Part shown: positions 7,143-15,430 of the stretch, piece after piece
How positions within the stretch are numbered: position 1 is the stretch's first letter
Layout: every line of letters begins with the position of its first letter
NCBI GenBank assembly: GCA_015488775.1
Contig: WFNF01000095.1
Coordinates: forward strand, 1-47,814
DNA length: 47,814 bases
Reading direction: 5' to 3'
From: Helicobacteraceae bacterium
Lineage (GTDB): Bacteria; Campylobacterota; Campylobacteria; Campylobacterales; Sulfurimonadaceae
Notes under the pieces: generated by a model
What the model saw: only the letters and a program-made list of their open reading frames with translations
Database searches by the model: none
Told to the model about the DNA's origin: nothing
Program-made: the position numbers and the translations under genes

Positions 7143-9383
7143 ATGGCTCAAATACTTGGCGTTTTAGATAAGGTTATCTTTGAGGGTGAAGATGGTTTTT
7201 TTATTGGTGTTCTTAAAGATAAAACTAAAATTTCAGGTAAATATTATGAAAGTGATATTAACAATCTTGTTGGTTCAGCCATAAGTTTAAATGGTTTTTT
7301 AGATGAGCATAAAAAGTATGGAAATACTTTTAAGTTTGAATCTCTAAAAGTCAACCAGAATCCCCTCTTCTTCTTTCTAAACAAAGTTATAAAAGGTTTT
7401 ACAAAAAAGCTTACAAGTGAGCTTATAGAGAAGTATGGTGAAGAGGGTCTAATAGATATATTGGATAACGATATACAAAAGTTAAAAGAACACTCTGGCA
7501 TAAAAGAGAAAAGATTAGCTAAAATCCAAGAATCTTGGAAAGACTATAAATCGATGAGACAACTTGGTGAGTTTCTAGCTCCCCTTGATGTTACACCGAC
7601 TCTTATAACAACCATAGCAACTGCACTTAAAGATTTAAAAGACCCTGTCGATCGTATACAATCAAACCCTTATATCTTAACATCTATAAATGGTATTGGC
7701 TTTAAAAGAGCAGATGAGATAGCACTTAGACTTGGTATAAAAACCGATTCGCCTAAACGTATAACTTCTGCTATGGACTCAGCACTTAGAGAGTATTGTG
7801 ATGCTAACGGAAACTCTTGTGTAAAAAAAGAGATACTTTACCAAGAGTTAACAAACCTAATGGGACATATCTCAAATGAGGTGTTTGAAGATATTTTAGA
7901 GCAAAGAGTTATAGATGATGAGATAAAAAAACTTGATCAAAACATTTATTCTCCTAAACGACTTTATGAAGCAGAGAGATATATATATGATGAGATAAGA
8001 AGACGCTCAAAAGATGAAGCTATACCTCTTGTATCCAAGATAGATAAATTTATAGATGAAAATGATTTAAAACTTGGCGATGAGCAAAAAAAAGCAGTTG
8101 AACTTATAAATACAGGTCATAAAATCATACTTCTAATTGGTTACGCAGGAACTGGAAAATCAACAACATCTAAAGTTATTTTAAACCTTTTAGCCACAAA
8201 ATACACTTATGATGACTTTATAACTATAGCTCTAAGTGGTATAGCATCTCAACGTATTGGAGAAACAACAGGATATAAAAGCTCTACAATACAATCACTA
8301 CTTATGAAAAGTGAAGATAAAGATTATTTTTCTCAAAAAGTTGTTTTGATTGATGAAGCAAGTATGATAAACTCTACACTTTTTGCAAGAGTATTATCTA
8401 AAATTCATAAAGATGCAACTTTAGTTATAGTTGGTGATGATGCTCAACTTCCACCAATAGGAAGCGGAAATGTTTTAAGTGACCTAATCGAGCTTAAACT
8501 AGCACCTATAGCAAAACTGACCAAGATTTATAGGCAGTCAGATAAAGCAGCAATCACTTTAATAGCTAATGATATTAGAAATTCTAAAGTTCCATACTAC
8601 AAAGATGAATATGATGATTTTAAATTTATAGATGTAAGTTTAGATAACTATTATGCTCAAAAGTCATCACTAAATCCTGATCAGTTTAAAGAGTTAAAAG
8701 ATAAAAACAATGAAGAGATTTTAGCAAATATAGCAGATATAGCTATAGACAATATTGATGAAGCTAGAGAGTTTTTAAAAAATAAAAATATTAAATCCTA
8801 TATAAACTTTTTTCAAGTTATAACACCTATGAAAAATGGAACTCTTGGAGTAGATAATCTAAATAATGTACTACAAAAGTACTTTAACCCAAAGCCAAAA
8901 AAATGTGTTAAAAAAGGTGGTAAAGATTATAGTATTATGGATAAAGTAGTTCATATAAAAAATGAAAATATGCCAACATACACTGATGAAGGTTTTAAAA
9001 ATGGTGATGATAGTTTTTTAGAGCGTATCTTTAATGGTATGAGTGGCTTACTTTTTGCAATAAATGAAGAGGATGAACTAGCTCATGTTTACTATCCAAA
9101 TGAGATGAGAGTTGTTGAGTATGAGTTTTCACAGCTTAAAACCCACCTTACTCTATCATACGCACTAACCATACATAAAGTTCAAGGTATGGAATACTCT
9201 AGGGTTGTTATGCCAATCACCTACTCTCACTTTATCATGCACAACACTAAACTACTTTATACAGCTATTACAAGGGCAAAAGATGAGCTTTACCTAGTTG
9301 GTGAAGCTATAGCATTTGAGAGTGCATGTAAAAGAGTTGAAGTAACACAAAGAGATACTGTTTTAAAACGTCTTATGAATTAA
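7143..9383 (+). CDS. recD2: RecD2-like ATP-dependent DNA helicase
   Basis: 746-residue superfamily 1B helicase. The N-terminal third has a helix-hairpin-helix-like segment (SINGIGFKRADEIALRLGI, about 181-199), typical of RecD2 rather than RecBCD-bound RecD. Walker A is GYAGTGKST (333-341), Walker B VLIDEASMIN (401-410), then GDDAQLPPIGSG (motif III). The C-terminal motifs are TIHKVQGMEYSRVVMP and LLYTAITRAKDELYLVG. RecD2 enzymes are 5'-3' helicases acting alone in repair and replication-fork processing. It starts one base after glyQ, so it is co-transcribed with it, and its 3' end overlaps the convergent kinase gene by 11 bases. Confidence 0.85.
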   Translation: MAQILGVLDKVIFEGEDGFFIGVLKDKTKISGKYYESDINNLVGSAISLNGFLDEHKKYGNTFKFESLKVNQNPLFFFLNKVIKGFTKKLTSELIEKYGEEGLIDILDNDIQKLKEHSGIKEKRLAKIQESWKDYKSMRQLGEFLAPLDVTPTLITTIATALKDLKDPVDRIQSNPYILTSINGIGFKRADEIALRLGIKTDSPKRITSAMDSALREYCDANGNSCVKKEILYQELTNLMGHISNEVFEDILEQRVIDDEIKKLDQNIYSPKRLYEAERYIYDEIRRRSKDEAIPLVSKIDKFIDENDLKLGDEQKKAVELINTGHKIILLIGYAGTGKSTTSKVILNLLATKYTYDDFITIALSGIASQRIGETTGYKSSTIQSLLMKSEDKDYFSQKVVLIDEASMINSTLFARVLSKIHKDATLVIVGDDAQLPPIGSGNVLSDLIELKLAPIAKLTKIYRQSDKAAITLIANDIRNSKVPYYKDEYDDFKFIDVSLDNYYAQKSSLNPDQFKELKDKNNEEILANIADIAIDNIDEAREFLKNKNIKSYINFFQVITPMKNGTLGVDNLNNVLQKYFNPKPKKCVKKGGKDYSIMDKVVHIKNENMPTYTDEGFKNGDDSFLERIFNGMSGLLFAINEEDELAHVYYPNEMRVVEYEFSQLKTHLTLSYALTIHKVQGMEYSRVVMPITYSHFIMHNTKLLYTAITRAKDELYLVGEAIAFESACKRVEVTQRDTVLKRLMN

Positions 9384-11061
9384 AAAGTTTATTAATTTTT
9401 AGTTTTAAGACCTCTTCATTTATAGGTTTATTTATAAACTCATTTGCTCCAGCATCAAAACACTCAAATTTATACACAGCATAATCATTTGAAGTTATAA
9501 TTATAATAGGAGTTAATGTTAAATGCTTCTCTTTTTCATACTCTCTAATAAGCTTTGTAGATTCTATACCATTCATAACTGGCATCATAATATCCATAAG
9601 AACTAAATCAAAATTATTTGATTTGAAACTAGACAAAGCATCTTTACCATTTTTTGCAAAACTTATGTTTACATTATCATTAATAAAAAATATTTCAAAA
9701 AGCTTTTGCAAGCTTAAATTATCCTCTGCAATCAAAATATTTATCACTTTTTCATCCAACACACTTGTAGTTAGGTTTGTATCTAAAGGCTCAAAACTAC
9801 ATTTCAGCTCTAGATTAAATTCATAACTATTACCTTTTCCAACTTCACTTTTTACATATAAATTAGATCCCATTAGTAAAAGTATCTCTTTAGATATGCT
9901 AATCCCAAGTATGTTAAAACCCCAATCATTATTTATACAATTAAAACATTTTTCATTATTTTGCATTGCTAATAAAAAATCATTTGGTAAAGAAGATCCT
10001 AAATCTTCAATTTTAAAACTAACATACAATTTATCATTTGCTAATTTTGAAGTTACACTTACGCTAACCTCTGAAAATGAGGACATAGAGATTGAATTAT
10101 ATATGATATTTGATATCACTTGTTCTAGGCGTACTTGATCACAAACTACAGCTATATCATATTCACTAAAATCAAAAGATATTTTCACTTTTTCAACTAT
10201 TGCTATATTTGTAAACTTATTTTTCAACTTAATTAAGATGTCATTAAAATTAAAACTATTTTTTTCTAAAACAAATTTATGTGTTTCTAGTTTAGATATA
10301 TCTACCGCGTCATTCATTAACTCTAAGGTAGATTGACTAGCATGGTCAATAATTTTAATATAAGATTGGTTTTTACTAGAGTTAATCTCTTTTTTTAACT
10401 CATTTGTAAAACCAAGAATACTACTTATATTTGTTCTAATTTCAATACTAAGTTTCTCTAATAATTTATTTTTTGTTTCATAAAGTGTTACAGCTTTTTG
10501 TTTTTCATTTTTAATCTCTTCACTTTGCATACTTAAATTATCATAGGCTACATTTAATATATATACTAAAAGGGCAACATATATAGAGGTCATACTATAA
10601 GTTAAAATAAGTAGAACAAATTGTAATGTTTCAAAATTGATACCATATATACCAAAAGAAGATAGAACAGCAATAAGTACAACACCAAGCATATATATAA
10701 AATTAAAGATATTAGCATAGCGTAGAGGTTGAATAAACATATATATAGTAGGAATCATTGCATAAAACCATAACATAGAAGTTTGAGCATTTTGTTCCTC
10801 AACACCAACAACAAAGTAAGTTGCAAAAGCAGATGAGATTAAAAAAATATATGCAGATTGTTGAAGTTTTTTTGTAGATAAAAAATATATTAAACTTATC
10901 ATAAAAAAAGTTTGAGCAAATAGTCCAACATAAACCATCTTTATAAAATCGTAAAAATAGAATAAAACAGATGCAAAAAAAACTGAAATATTTCCTATTA
11001 AAAGTATAATAAAGAAAACTTGTTCTTTTCGTTTCAACAAGTCTTGTTTAAAATTAACCAT
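9373..11061 (-). CDS. hybrid sensor kinase-like protein without the phospho-accepting His, C-terminal REC
   Basis: About 562 residues from ATG 11061; a GTG three codons upstream (11070) is also possible. Six hydrophobic segments span about 19-175, followed by a coiled linker, a HisKA-like region, an HATPase_c-like region and a receiver. In the H-box the expected S-H-E-I-R-T-P reads S-I-E-I-R-T-N: the histidine is Ile209 (GTG numbering; codon ATT at 10444-10446) and the proline is Asn. The ATPase boxes are also weakened: N-box NIIYNSI keeps its Asn, G1 is DLGSSLP instead of DTGIGIP, and G2 lacks the usual GTGLGL. The receiver looks intact (AEDN, LMDIMMPVMNG, ITSN, NKPIN). It probably cannot autophosphorylate and may act as a membrane receiver or allosteric partner. 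Confidence 0.82.
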   Translation of the reverse strand: MVNFKQDLLKRKEQVFFIILLIGNISVFFASVLFYFYDFIKMVYVGLFAQTFFMISLIYFLSTKKLQQSAYIFLISSAFATYFVVGVEEQNAQTSMLWFYAMIPTIYMFIQPLRYANIFNFIYMLGVVLIAVLSSFGIYGINFETLQFVLLILTYSMTSIYVALLVYILNVAYDNLSMQSEEIKNEKQKAVTLYETKNKLLEKLSIEIRTNISSILGFTNELKKEINSSKNQSYIKIIDHASQSTLELMNDAVDISKLETHKFVLEKNSFNFNDILIKLKNKFTNIAIVEKVKISFDFSEYDIAVVCDQVRLEQVISNIIYNSISMSSFSEVSVSVTSKLANDKLYVSFKIEDLGSSLPNDFLLAMQNNEKCFNCINNDWGFNILGISISKEILLLMGSNLYVKSEVGKGNSYEFNLELKCSFEPLDTNLTTSVLDEKVINILIAEDNLSLQKLFEIFFINDNVNISFAKNGKDALSSFKSNNFDLVLMDIMMPVMNGIESTKLIREYEKEKHLTLTPIIIITSNDYAVYKFECFDAGANEFINKPINEEVLKLKINKLFNS

Positions 11062-11087
11062 TGTTATCACTTATATTGAAGTATAAA

Positions 11088-11093
11088 ATTATA
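11088..11093 (-). promoter_or_regulatory. candidate -10 box for the hybrid kinase gene
   Basis: TATAAT on the minus strand about 26 bases before ATG 11061, in the 50-base gap after fliE. A 6-base inverted repeat ACAACA / TGTTGT next to it overlaps the fliE stop and could be a weak terminator. Confidence 0.3.
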
Positions 11094-11111
11094 CAACAGT
11101 TTTACTTGTTG

Positions 11112-11411
11112 TTAAAGTTGAGTTCTTGTTATCTCTTTGTAAGCATTTAGTGCTTTATTTCTAACCTCTAACATCATCTTCATAGAGATTTCAGCTTTGC
11201 CAATTGCAATAGCTGCTTGATGTAGATCTTTAACCTGTCCACTAGCCATATCACTCATAGCTTTTTGAGAGTCAACTTGATCAGTATTTGCCTCATTTAT
11301 AGCAGATTTTAATTTATCAGCAAAACCAGATGATGGAGTTTTAAGGTTACTATTGTTACCTTTTAAAAGATCAGCGGTAGATAATGTGTTTATATTTGAT
11401 ATATTGCTCAT
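11112..11411 (-). CDS. fliE: flagellar hook-basal body protein FliE
   Basis: 99 residues, the normal FliE size. The C-terminal half is diagnostic: VDSQKAMSDMASGQVKDLHQAAIAIGKAEISMKMMLEVRNKALNAYKEITRTQL. FliE joins the MS ring to the proximal rod. It lies downstream of flgC but across a 110-base gap with its own sigma-54-type promoter at 11495-11510, so it can be transcribed independently of flgBC. Confidence 0.95.
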   Translation of the reverse strand: MSNISNINTLSTADLLKGNNSNLKTPSSGFADKLKSAINEANTDQVDSQKAMSDMASGQVKDLHQAAIAIGKAEISMKMMLEVRNKALNAYKEITRTQL

Positions 11412-11494
11412 CTTTAATCCTTTTGAAATTTATATATTACTATTGTAATTATTTTATACTTTACTTACTATAAGTTTGTACTACTAATTGTTCA

Positions 11495-11510
11495 AGCAAA
11501 AATTATACCA
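11495..11510 (-). promoter_or_regulatory. sigma-54 (RpoN) promoter for fliE
   Basis: The minus strand reads TGGTATAATTTTTGCT: GG at -24, TTGCT at -12, with the correct spacing to the sigma-54 consensus TGGCACG-N4-TTGCW. It lies in the flgC-fliE gap about 84 bases before the fliE ATG. It differs at two positions from the promoter before flgB, supporting common control by the flagellar RpoN system. Confidence 0.8.
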
Positions 11511-11521
11511 TTTTTTACTTA

Positions 11522-12019
11522 TTAACCTTGTAAAAGTGAAATTGCATTTGTTGCCATCTCTTTAGCAGACTGAAAAGCTGCCACATTTGCTTGGTAAGCT
11601 CTAGTTGCTTCTACTAAATCGGCCATCTCTACAACAGGATTAATATTTGGGTAAGAAACATAACCTTTAGCATCCGCATCAGGGTGTGATGGATCATACT
11701 TTTTATTAAAAGGGGAATCATCTCTAACAATTTTATCTACCATTACACTCATAATAGCTGGATTAGCTTTTTTACCAAAGTCACCTTCACTTAGTGGATC
11801 AGAGTAGCCAAGTTGATTTGTTGAACCTTTTAGTGCGTCATTGTACATTGCATTAAAATCAAAAGCCTTAAACACAACCTCTTTGCGTCTGTAAGGACCA
11901 CCCTCTTCTGTTCTAGTAGTTTGTGCGTTTGCTATATTTGAAGATATTGTATTTACACGAACTCTTTGTGAAGATAAACCATATCCACTGATATCAAAAC
12001 TATTCATAAATCCACTCAT
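11522..12019 (-). CDS. flgC: flagellar basal-body rod protein FlgC
   Basis: 165 residues. The N terminus has the rod/hook signature SGYGLSSQRVRVNTISSNIANAQTTRTEEGGPYRRKEVVF. The C terminus ends with NINPVVEMADLVEATRAYQANVAAFQSAKEMATNAISLL, the paired helices common to axial proteins. It forms part of the proximal rod with FlgB, FlgF and FliE. It starts 14 bases after flgB and shares its sigma-54 promoter. Confidence 0.96.
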   Translation of the reverse strand: MSGFMNSFDISGYGLSSQRVRVNTISSNIANAQTTRTEEGGPYRRKEVVFKAFDFNAMYNDALKGSTNQLGYSDPLSEGDFGKKANPAIMSVMVDKIVRDDSPFNKKYDPSHPDADAKGYVSYPNINPVVEMADLVEATRAYQANVAAFQSAKEMATNAISLLQG

Positions 12020-12033
12020 ACTAAATCCTTTAA

Positions 12034-12462
12034 TTATTGCGTTTTAGCTGATGCTTCAAGAACTGACTTAAACATCATTGAATCTTTTTTAAGAGCCGCG
12101 GTAAGTGCAGAGAACATAACAGAGTTTTTACTCATTTCAGTTGTTTCAACATCTATATCTACGCTATTTCCATCATTTCTTGCCATATGTCCATCTCTAA
12201 AAAACACACTTGCTTTTGAAGTATCTATATCTTTATATTTAGCTATATTTACACCATCTTGTGTTGATGCCATTTTTAGCTCTTTAGTATGCTTACCAAA
12301 TATCTCTTCACTTTTTTTTGCTAAAGTATCTTCAAACGAAATATCTCTAGGTCTATAAAATGGTGTATCTGCATTTGCTATATTTGAAGCTATCATATCT
12401 TGCCTAGCTGCTCTATAATCTAATGCTTGTTTTACTAATGCTGAAGATTTAGATATTTGCAT
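12034..12462 (-). CDS. flgB: flagellar basal-body rod protein FlgB
   Basis: 142 residues, normal for FlgB. The N-terminal rod motif is ALDYRAARQDMIASNIANADTPFYRPRDISFEDTL, and the C-terminal helix is VDIDVETTEMSKNSVMFSALTAALKKDSMMFKSVL. It is the first gene of flgBC and is preceded by a sigma-54 promoter at 12494-12509. SD AAGGA lies a few bases before the ATG. Confidence 0.96.
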   Translation of the reverse strand: MQISKSSALVKQALDYRAARQDMIASNIANADTPFYRPRDISFEDTLAKKSEEIFGKHTKELKMASTQDGVNIAKYKDIDTSKASVFFRDGHMARNDGNSVDIDVETTEMSKNSVMFSALTAALKKDSMMFKSVLEASAKTQ

Positions 12463-12493
12463 AATTACATCCTTGTAAGTTATATTTCATACA

Positions 12494-12509
12494 AGCAAAA
12501 ATTATTCCA
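12494..12509 (-). promoter_or_regulatory. sigma-54 (RpoN) promoter for flgBC
   Basis: The minus strand reads TGGAATAATTTTTGCT, with TGG (-24) and TTGCT (-12) at correct spacing; GGAA matches the known Campylobacter RpoN preference. It lies about 32 bases before the flgB ATG, directly after the end of the PilO-like gene. Confidence 0.85.
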
Positions 12510-12543
12510 CTTGTTAAATAATCTTTCTATTTATGTCTAACGA

Positions 12544-13074
12544 CTACTTGGCACTTTTATCCAAATAATAAACTTTCATTTTAAAACTTGAATCTATAAG
12601 TTCACCTTCTCTTTTAAAAGCTATTGGAAACTCTATACCAATAATCCAGTCACTTTTATTTAATGAGTCTATAAACTCAAAAAATGAACTAGGTGAGTCT
12701 ATTTTTGAACTTGTGTTTATCTCAAAAACTGCAAATGGTTTTTTAAAAGTTGGTTCACTAATATTTATTACACTTAAAGATTCAAAATATTTTTTATTAT
12801 GTTTTTGAAACTTAACAGTATCAAAAGTTTCATCAAAAGATTTTAAAATATTTTTATTTTTATCTTGTAGAGATTTTAAAGTGTTTAAAGTTTGTTGCTC
12901 ATAATTTTTATATTGGTAAAGGTCAAGCATCTCTGCTTTTTTTTCAACTTTTTTTATTCTATATGATTTTGCTTCTGGAACTAAAACAAAAATTGAAAAC
13001 ATAATTATAAGTATAAATGTGATCAATGTGGCTATAGTAAGATATAACATCTGTCTTGAGATTTGCAACTTCAC
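12544..13074 (-). CDS. PilO-like inner-membrane protein (type IV pilus/T2SS alignment candidate)
   Basis: 176 residues: short cytoplasmic N terminus, one transmembrane helix (about 10-32), a coiled-coil-prone segment (33-85), then a small periplasmic alpha/beta domain. This topology and its place third after PilM-like and PilN-like genes match PilO/GspM, which tie the cytoplasmic PilM ring to the outer-membrane secretin. Sequence similarity is too low to claim by eye. The start is GTG 13074, sharing one base with the upstream stop (TAGTG). It is the last gene of the long minus-strand run, with flgB's own promoter following. Confidence 0.5.
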   Translation of the reverse strand: MKLQISRQMLYLTIATLITFILIIMFSIFVLVPEAKSYRIKKVEKKAEMLDLYQYKNYEQQTLNTLKSLQDKNKNILKSFDETFDTVKFQKHNKKYFESLSVINISEPTFKKPFAVFEINTSSKIDSPSSFFEFIDSLNKSDWIIGIEFPIAFKREGELIDSSFKMKVYYLDKSAK

Positions 13075-13586
13075 TACTCTAACTCACTTTCAAGATAATT
13101 GGTAGATACAAAAGAATACCAACCATTTTCCAAAGGATAAAAGCTAGAATAAGATTCACTAAAAATTGATCTAAGTGGAGCATGAAGCATAAACTCATAG
13201 ACCTCTTTGTTTGGTGTTACTCCATATAGAACTAAAGACTTTTCATTTAAAATAGCTTTTGAAAGAGTTATACGATTTGGGATAAGATCAAAAAGATTTT
13301 TAATACTATTTTTCATAATTTCATTTTGTGTAAAAACCTCAGTTGCCTCGTTTTGCATCTTACTTATAAGTTCTATTTGAGAGTTCATGGTATAAATACT
13401 TGTATTTAGTTCTACTTTTTGTTTAGAGATATAATTTAAAGATTTATCGTAAGTGTATGACTTTAGAAGTAAAAAGCCATAAGTTCCAAAAAGCATTACC
13501 CAAGCTACACCAAAAAATATCAACATCAACTTTAATTCTGGAGATAAAACACTTTTAGAACGAGGTTTGATATATGAATACAACAT
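13074..13586 (-). CDS. PilN-like inner-membrane protein
   Basis: 170 residues: basic cytoplasmic N terminus (KPRSKS), one transmembrane helix (about 22-45), a coiled-coil-prone stretch (50-95) and a periplasmic domain with LSKAILNEKSLVLYGVTPNKEVYEFM, which resembles the beta-strand pattern of PilN/GspL periplasmic domains. The start overlaps the upstream stop (TAATG). Assignment rests on topology and the PilM-PilN-PilO-like order; no close family is recognised. Confidence 0.5.
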   Translation of the reverse strand: MLYSYIKPRSKSVLSPELKLMLIFFGVAWVMLFGTYGFLLLKSYTYDKSLNYISKQKVELNTSIYTMNSQIELISKMQNEATEVFTQNEIMKNSIKNLFDLIPNRITLSKAILNEKSLVLYGVTPNKEVYEFMLHAPLRSIFSESYSSFYPLENGWYSFVSTNYLESELE

Positions 13587-14584
13587 TAAGCTATCTCCTC
13601 TATACTCATTTTAATTAACTCATCAGCTAAATCTATTCTAGTTTGTGTAACATGTAAAAAAAGCTCATCTTCAAGATACCTTTTCAAGTCGCTACCAACA
13701 CCAAAAGTATCTAAAAGATATATATTTTCAATAAATTCATTACCACTTTTGGTATAAAAATTGTGTAAATATTCTTGAATAAGAGTAAATCTAGTAAAGT
13801 CTTTAGAAAATGAACTTAAATCACCAATCTCATCATTTTGAGTATTGTTATTTTCATCACTATCATCTTTATCAGAAAACTCATCAAGGTCATCTATATC
13901 ATCTAAGTTTTCAATATCATCACTTAAATTGTCAATTTCATCTAAATCATCAAGTTCATCTATATCATCAAGATGTATATTTTCATCTAAAGTATCTAAA
14001 TCAAAATCTAAAGATAAAGGTTCAACTATCTCTTTTATAGCTTCTGATGCTTCATCTACTAAAACTAAAGTAGCAGAAGTAACAAGCTTTGCTTTATCAT
14101 ATATCATCACACTTAAGTTTATTTCATCAATCATTACATATATACAGAGTGTTGTATTTAACTTAACTTTATAAGCATTGTAGAGAATAGAAAAAGGGGA
14201 AAACACAAAATCTAAGCCAAAAGGTAAAAAATCTTTTTGTATATTTTTCAGGTTTTGAAAATCAATCAGGGATAAAAAGTTTTTATCTATACATATAGAG
14301 CGTTTACTTGGATCAACTTTTGATTTTTTACATGAAGCTATTGCATAAGAATCTGTACTATAATCTATGGTAGATATATAAAAATATGGAGATTCAGCCT
14401 TAAAAGACTCTACATAACTAATAACTTCGCTTGATATAGAAGCACTAGTAAAAGTTTTTTCAAATTTATCTAATATCTCATTATTTTTAAGTATATGTGC
14501 TTTGACTTTAACAGTAGATTCATATTTTATTACACATATATGAACCTCTACATATAATTTTTGAAAAAAAGATGTCAATTTCAA
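13586..14584 (-). CDS. PilM/GspL-like cytoplasmic protein with an acidic insertion
   Basis: 332 residues, no transmembrane helix or signal. The N-terminal ~190 residues look like a degenerate actin-like fold. The C-terminal segment FIENIYLLDTFGVGSDLKRYLEDELFLHVTQTRIDLADEL has the 'I-x-L-x-G-x-G-S-x-L-x-x-Y-L-E-x-x-L' pattern of the second lobe of PilM. Between them lies a low-complexity Asp/Glu/Leu/Ile insertion (about 192-254). PilM binds ATP and the PilN tail beneath the inner membrane. No clear ATP-binding motif is visible, so nucleotide binding is doubtful. Its position 9 bases after the recombinase gene and one-base overlap with the PilN-like gene indicate co-transcription. Confidence 0.5.
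   Translation of the reverse strand: MKLTSFFQKLYVEVHICVIKYESTVKVKAHILKNNEILDKFEKTFTSASISSEVISYVESFKAESPYFYISTIDYSTDSYAIASCKKSKVDPSKRSICIDKNFLSLIDFQNLKNIQKDFLPFGLDFVFSPFSILYNAYKVKLNTTLCIYVMIDEINLSVMIYDKAKLVTSATLVLVDEASEAIKEIVEPLSLDFDLDTLDENIHLDDIDELDDLDEIDNLSDDIENLDDIDDLDEFSDKDDSDENNNTQNDEIGDLSSFSKDFTRFTLIQEYLHNFYTKSGNEFIENIYLLDTFGVGSDLKRYLEDELFLHVTQTRIDLADELIKMSIEEIA
13823..14011. repeat. low-complexity Asp-rich coding repeat
   Basis: The plus strand shows repeated TCATC / TCATCTA units, encoding on the minus strand runs such as LDDIDELDDLDEIDNL and IENLDDIDDLDEF within the PilM-like protein. The repeat is imperfect, with units of about 9 to 24 bases. It explains the apparent open frames on the opposite strand, which I do not count as genes. 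Confidence 0.75.
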
Positions 14585-14593
14585 TTTGAGTCC

Positions 14594-15430
14594 CTAAGAG
14601 TCTGAATTATCACAAAGTGGGTGAGCACTTTTATAATTTTGCATTTTCAAGCTGTTTCCTAGCTTGGTATAAACCTGTGTTGTCGACATACTAGAATGTC
14701 CCAATAATTCTGAAACATCGGCAATTCTAGCATTATTATTTAATAACTCACTTGCATAAGAGTGACGTAATTGATGAGGAGTAGCCTTAATACCAATACG
14801 TTTAAAAATTTTTACTATTATATATCTTATACTATTTTGAGACAGTTTATCTTTTTTTTGTTCAAAAAGATACTTATATGGTATATTTTGAGATATATAC
14901 TTATCAATTTTTACTTTTACGCTCTTTAAGAGAGGAATTTGCCTTTGTTTAGAACCTTTTCCATCAATTATAATCCATTCATCATGTATGTTGTCAAGCT
15001 CTAAACTACAAAGCTCACTAATTCTTAGACCTAAAGAGTACAACAACTCTATAAGTAAAGTTTCCTTATCATCACAATGTTCCAAGGCCTCCAATATATG
15101 TTTATGGGAGATTGGTTTAGGAAGTGTTTTTGCAGTTTTTATGCTATCATCAGATTTCAAGATAATATCAATTTTTTTAAGTTTTAAAAACTCAATAAAA
15201 CTTCTAATAGCAGATAATTTTTTAGATATAGTTTTAGAGTTTTGATTTTTGATTTTCAATCTAAGAGGCATAAGTTCTAAGATGTTTTTACCATTTTCTT
15301 CCACCAAAGAGCACTCTTTTAGCATCTGAGTTAAAGCTTCATTATAAGTTTTTACACTTAAAGATGAGTAACCTCTACTTTGCTCAAGATAATCTAAAAA
15401 GTCTAATCTAAGTTCATCAAGGTTAATCAT
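14594..15430 (-). CDS. tyrosine recombinase (XerC/XerD/XerH-type)
   Basis: About 278 residues from ATG 15430. The N-terminal SAM-like domain includes SRGYSSLSVKTYNEAL and KLSAIRSFIEFL. The catalytic set is complete: Arg in LGLRISELC, Lys in GKGSKQRQIP, HQLRHSYASELL (His and Arg), LGHSSMSTTQVYTK (His and nucleophile Tyr). The frame opens upstream at 15484 but would overlap the previous gene by 62 bases; ATG 15430 overlaps it by 8 (ATGATTAA), a usual coupling. It is shorter than the 350-360-residue XerH of Campylobacter and Helicobacter, so I leave the symbol open. No dif-like site or mobile element is visible nearby. Confidence 0.85.
   Translation of the reverse strand: MINLDELRLDFLDYLEQSRGYSSLSVKTYNEALTQMLKECSLVEENGKNILELMPLRLKIKNQNSKTISKKLSAIRSFIEFLKLKKIDIILKSDDSIKTAKTLPKPISHKHILEALEHCDDKETLLIELLYSLGLRISELCSLELDNIHDEWIIIDGKGSKQRQIPLLKSVKVKIDKYISQNIPYKYLFEQKKDKLSQNSIRYIIVKIFKRIGIKATPHQLRHSYASELLNNNARIADVSELLGHSSMSTTQVYTKLGNSLKMQNYKSAHPLCDNSDS

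Noticed and set aside
13810-14174. Two plus-strand open frames rich in His/Tyr or Ser
   Set aside because: They are antisense shadows of the Asp-rich repeat in the PilM-like gene and have no SD or plausible protein composition.
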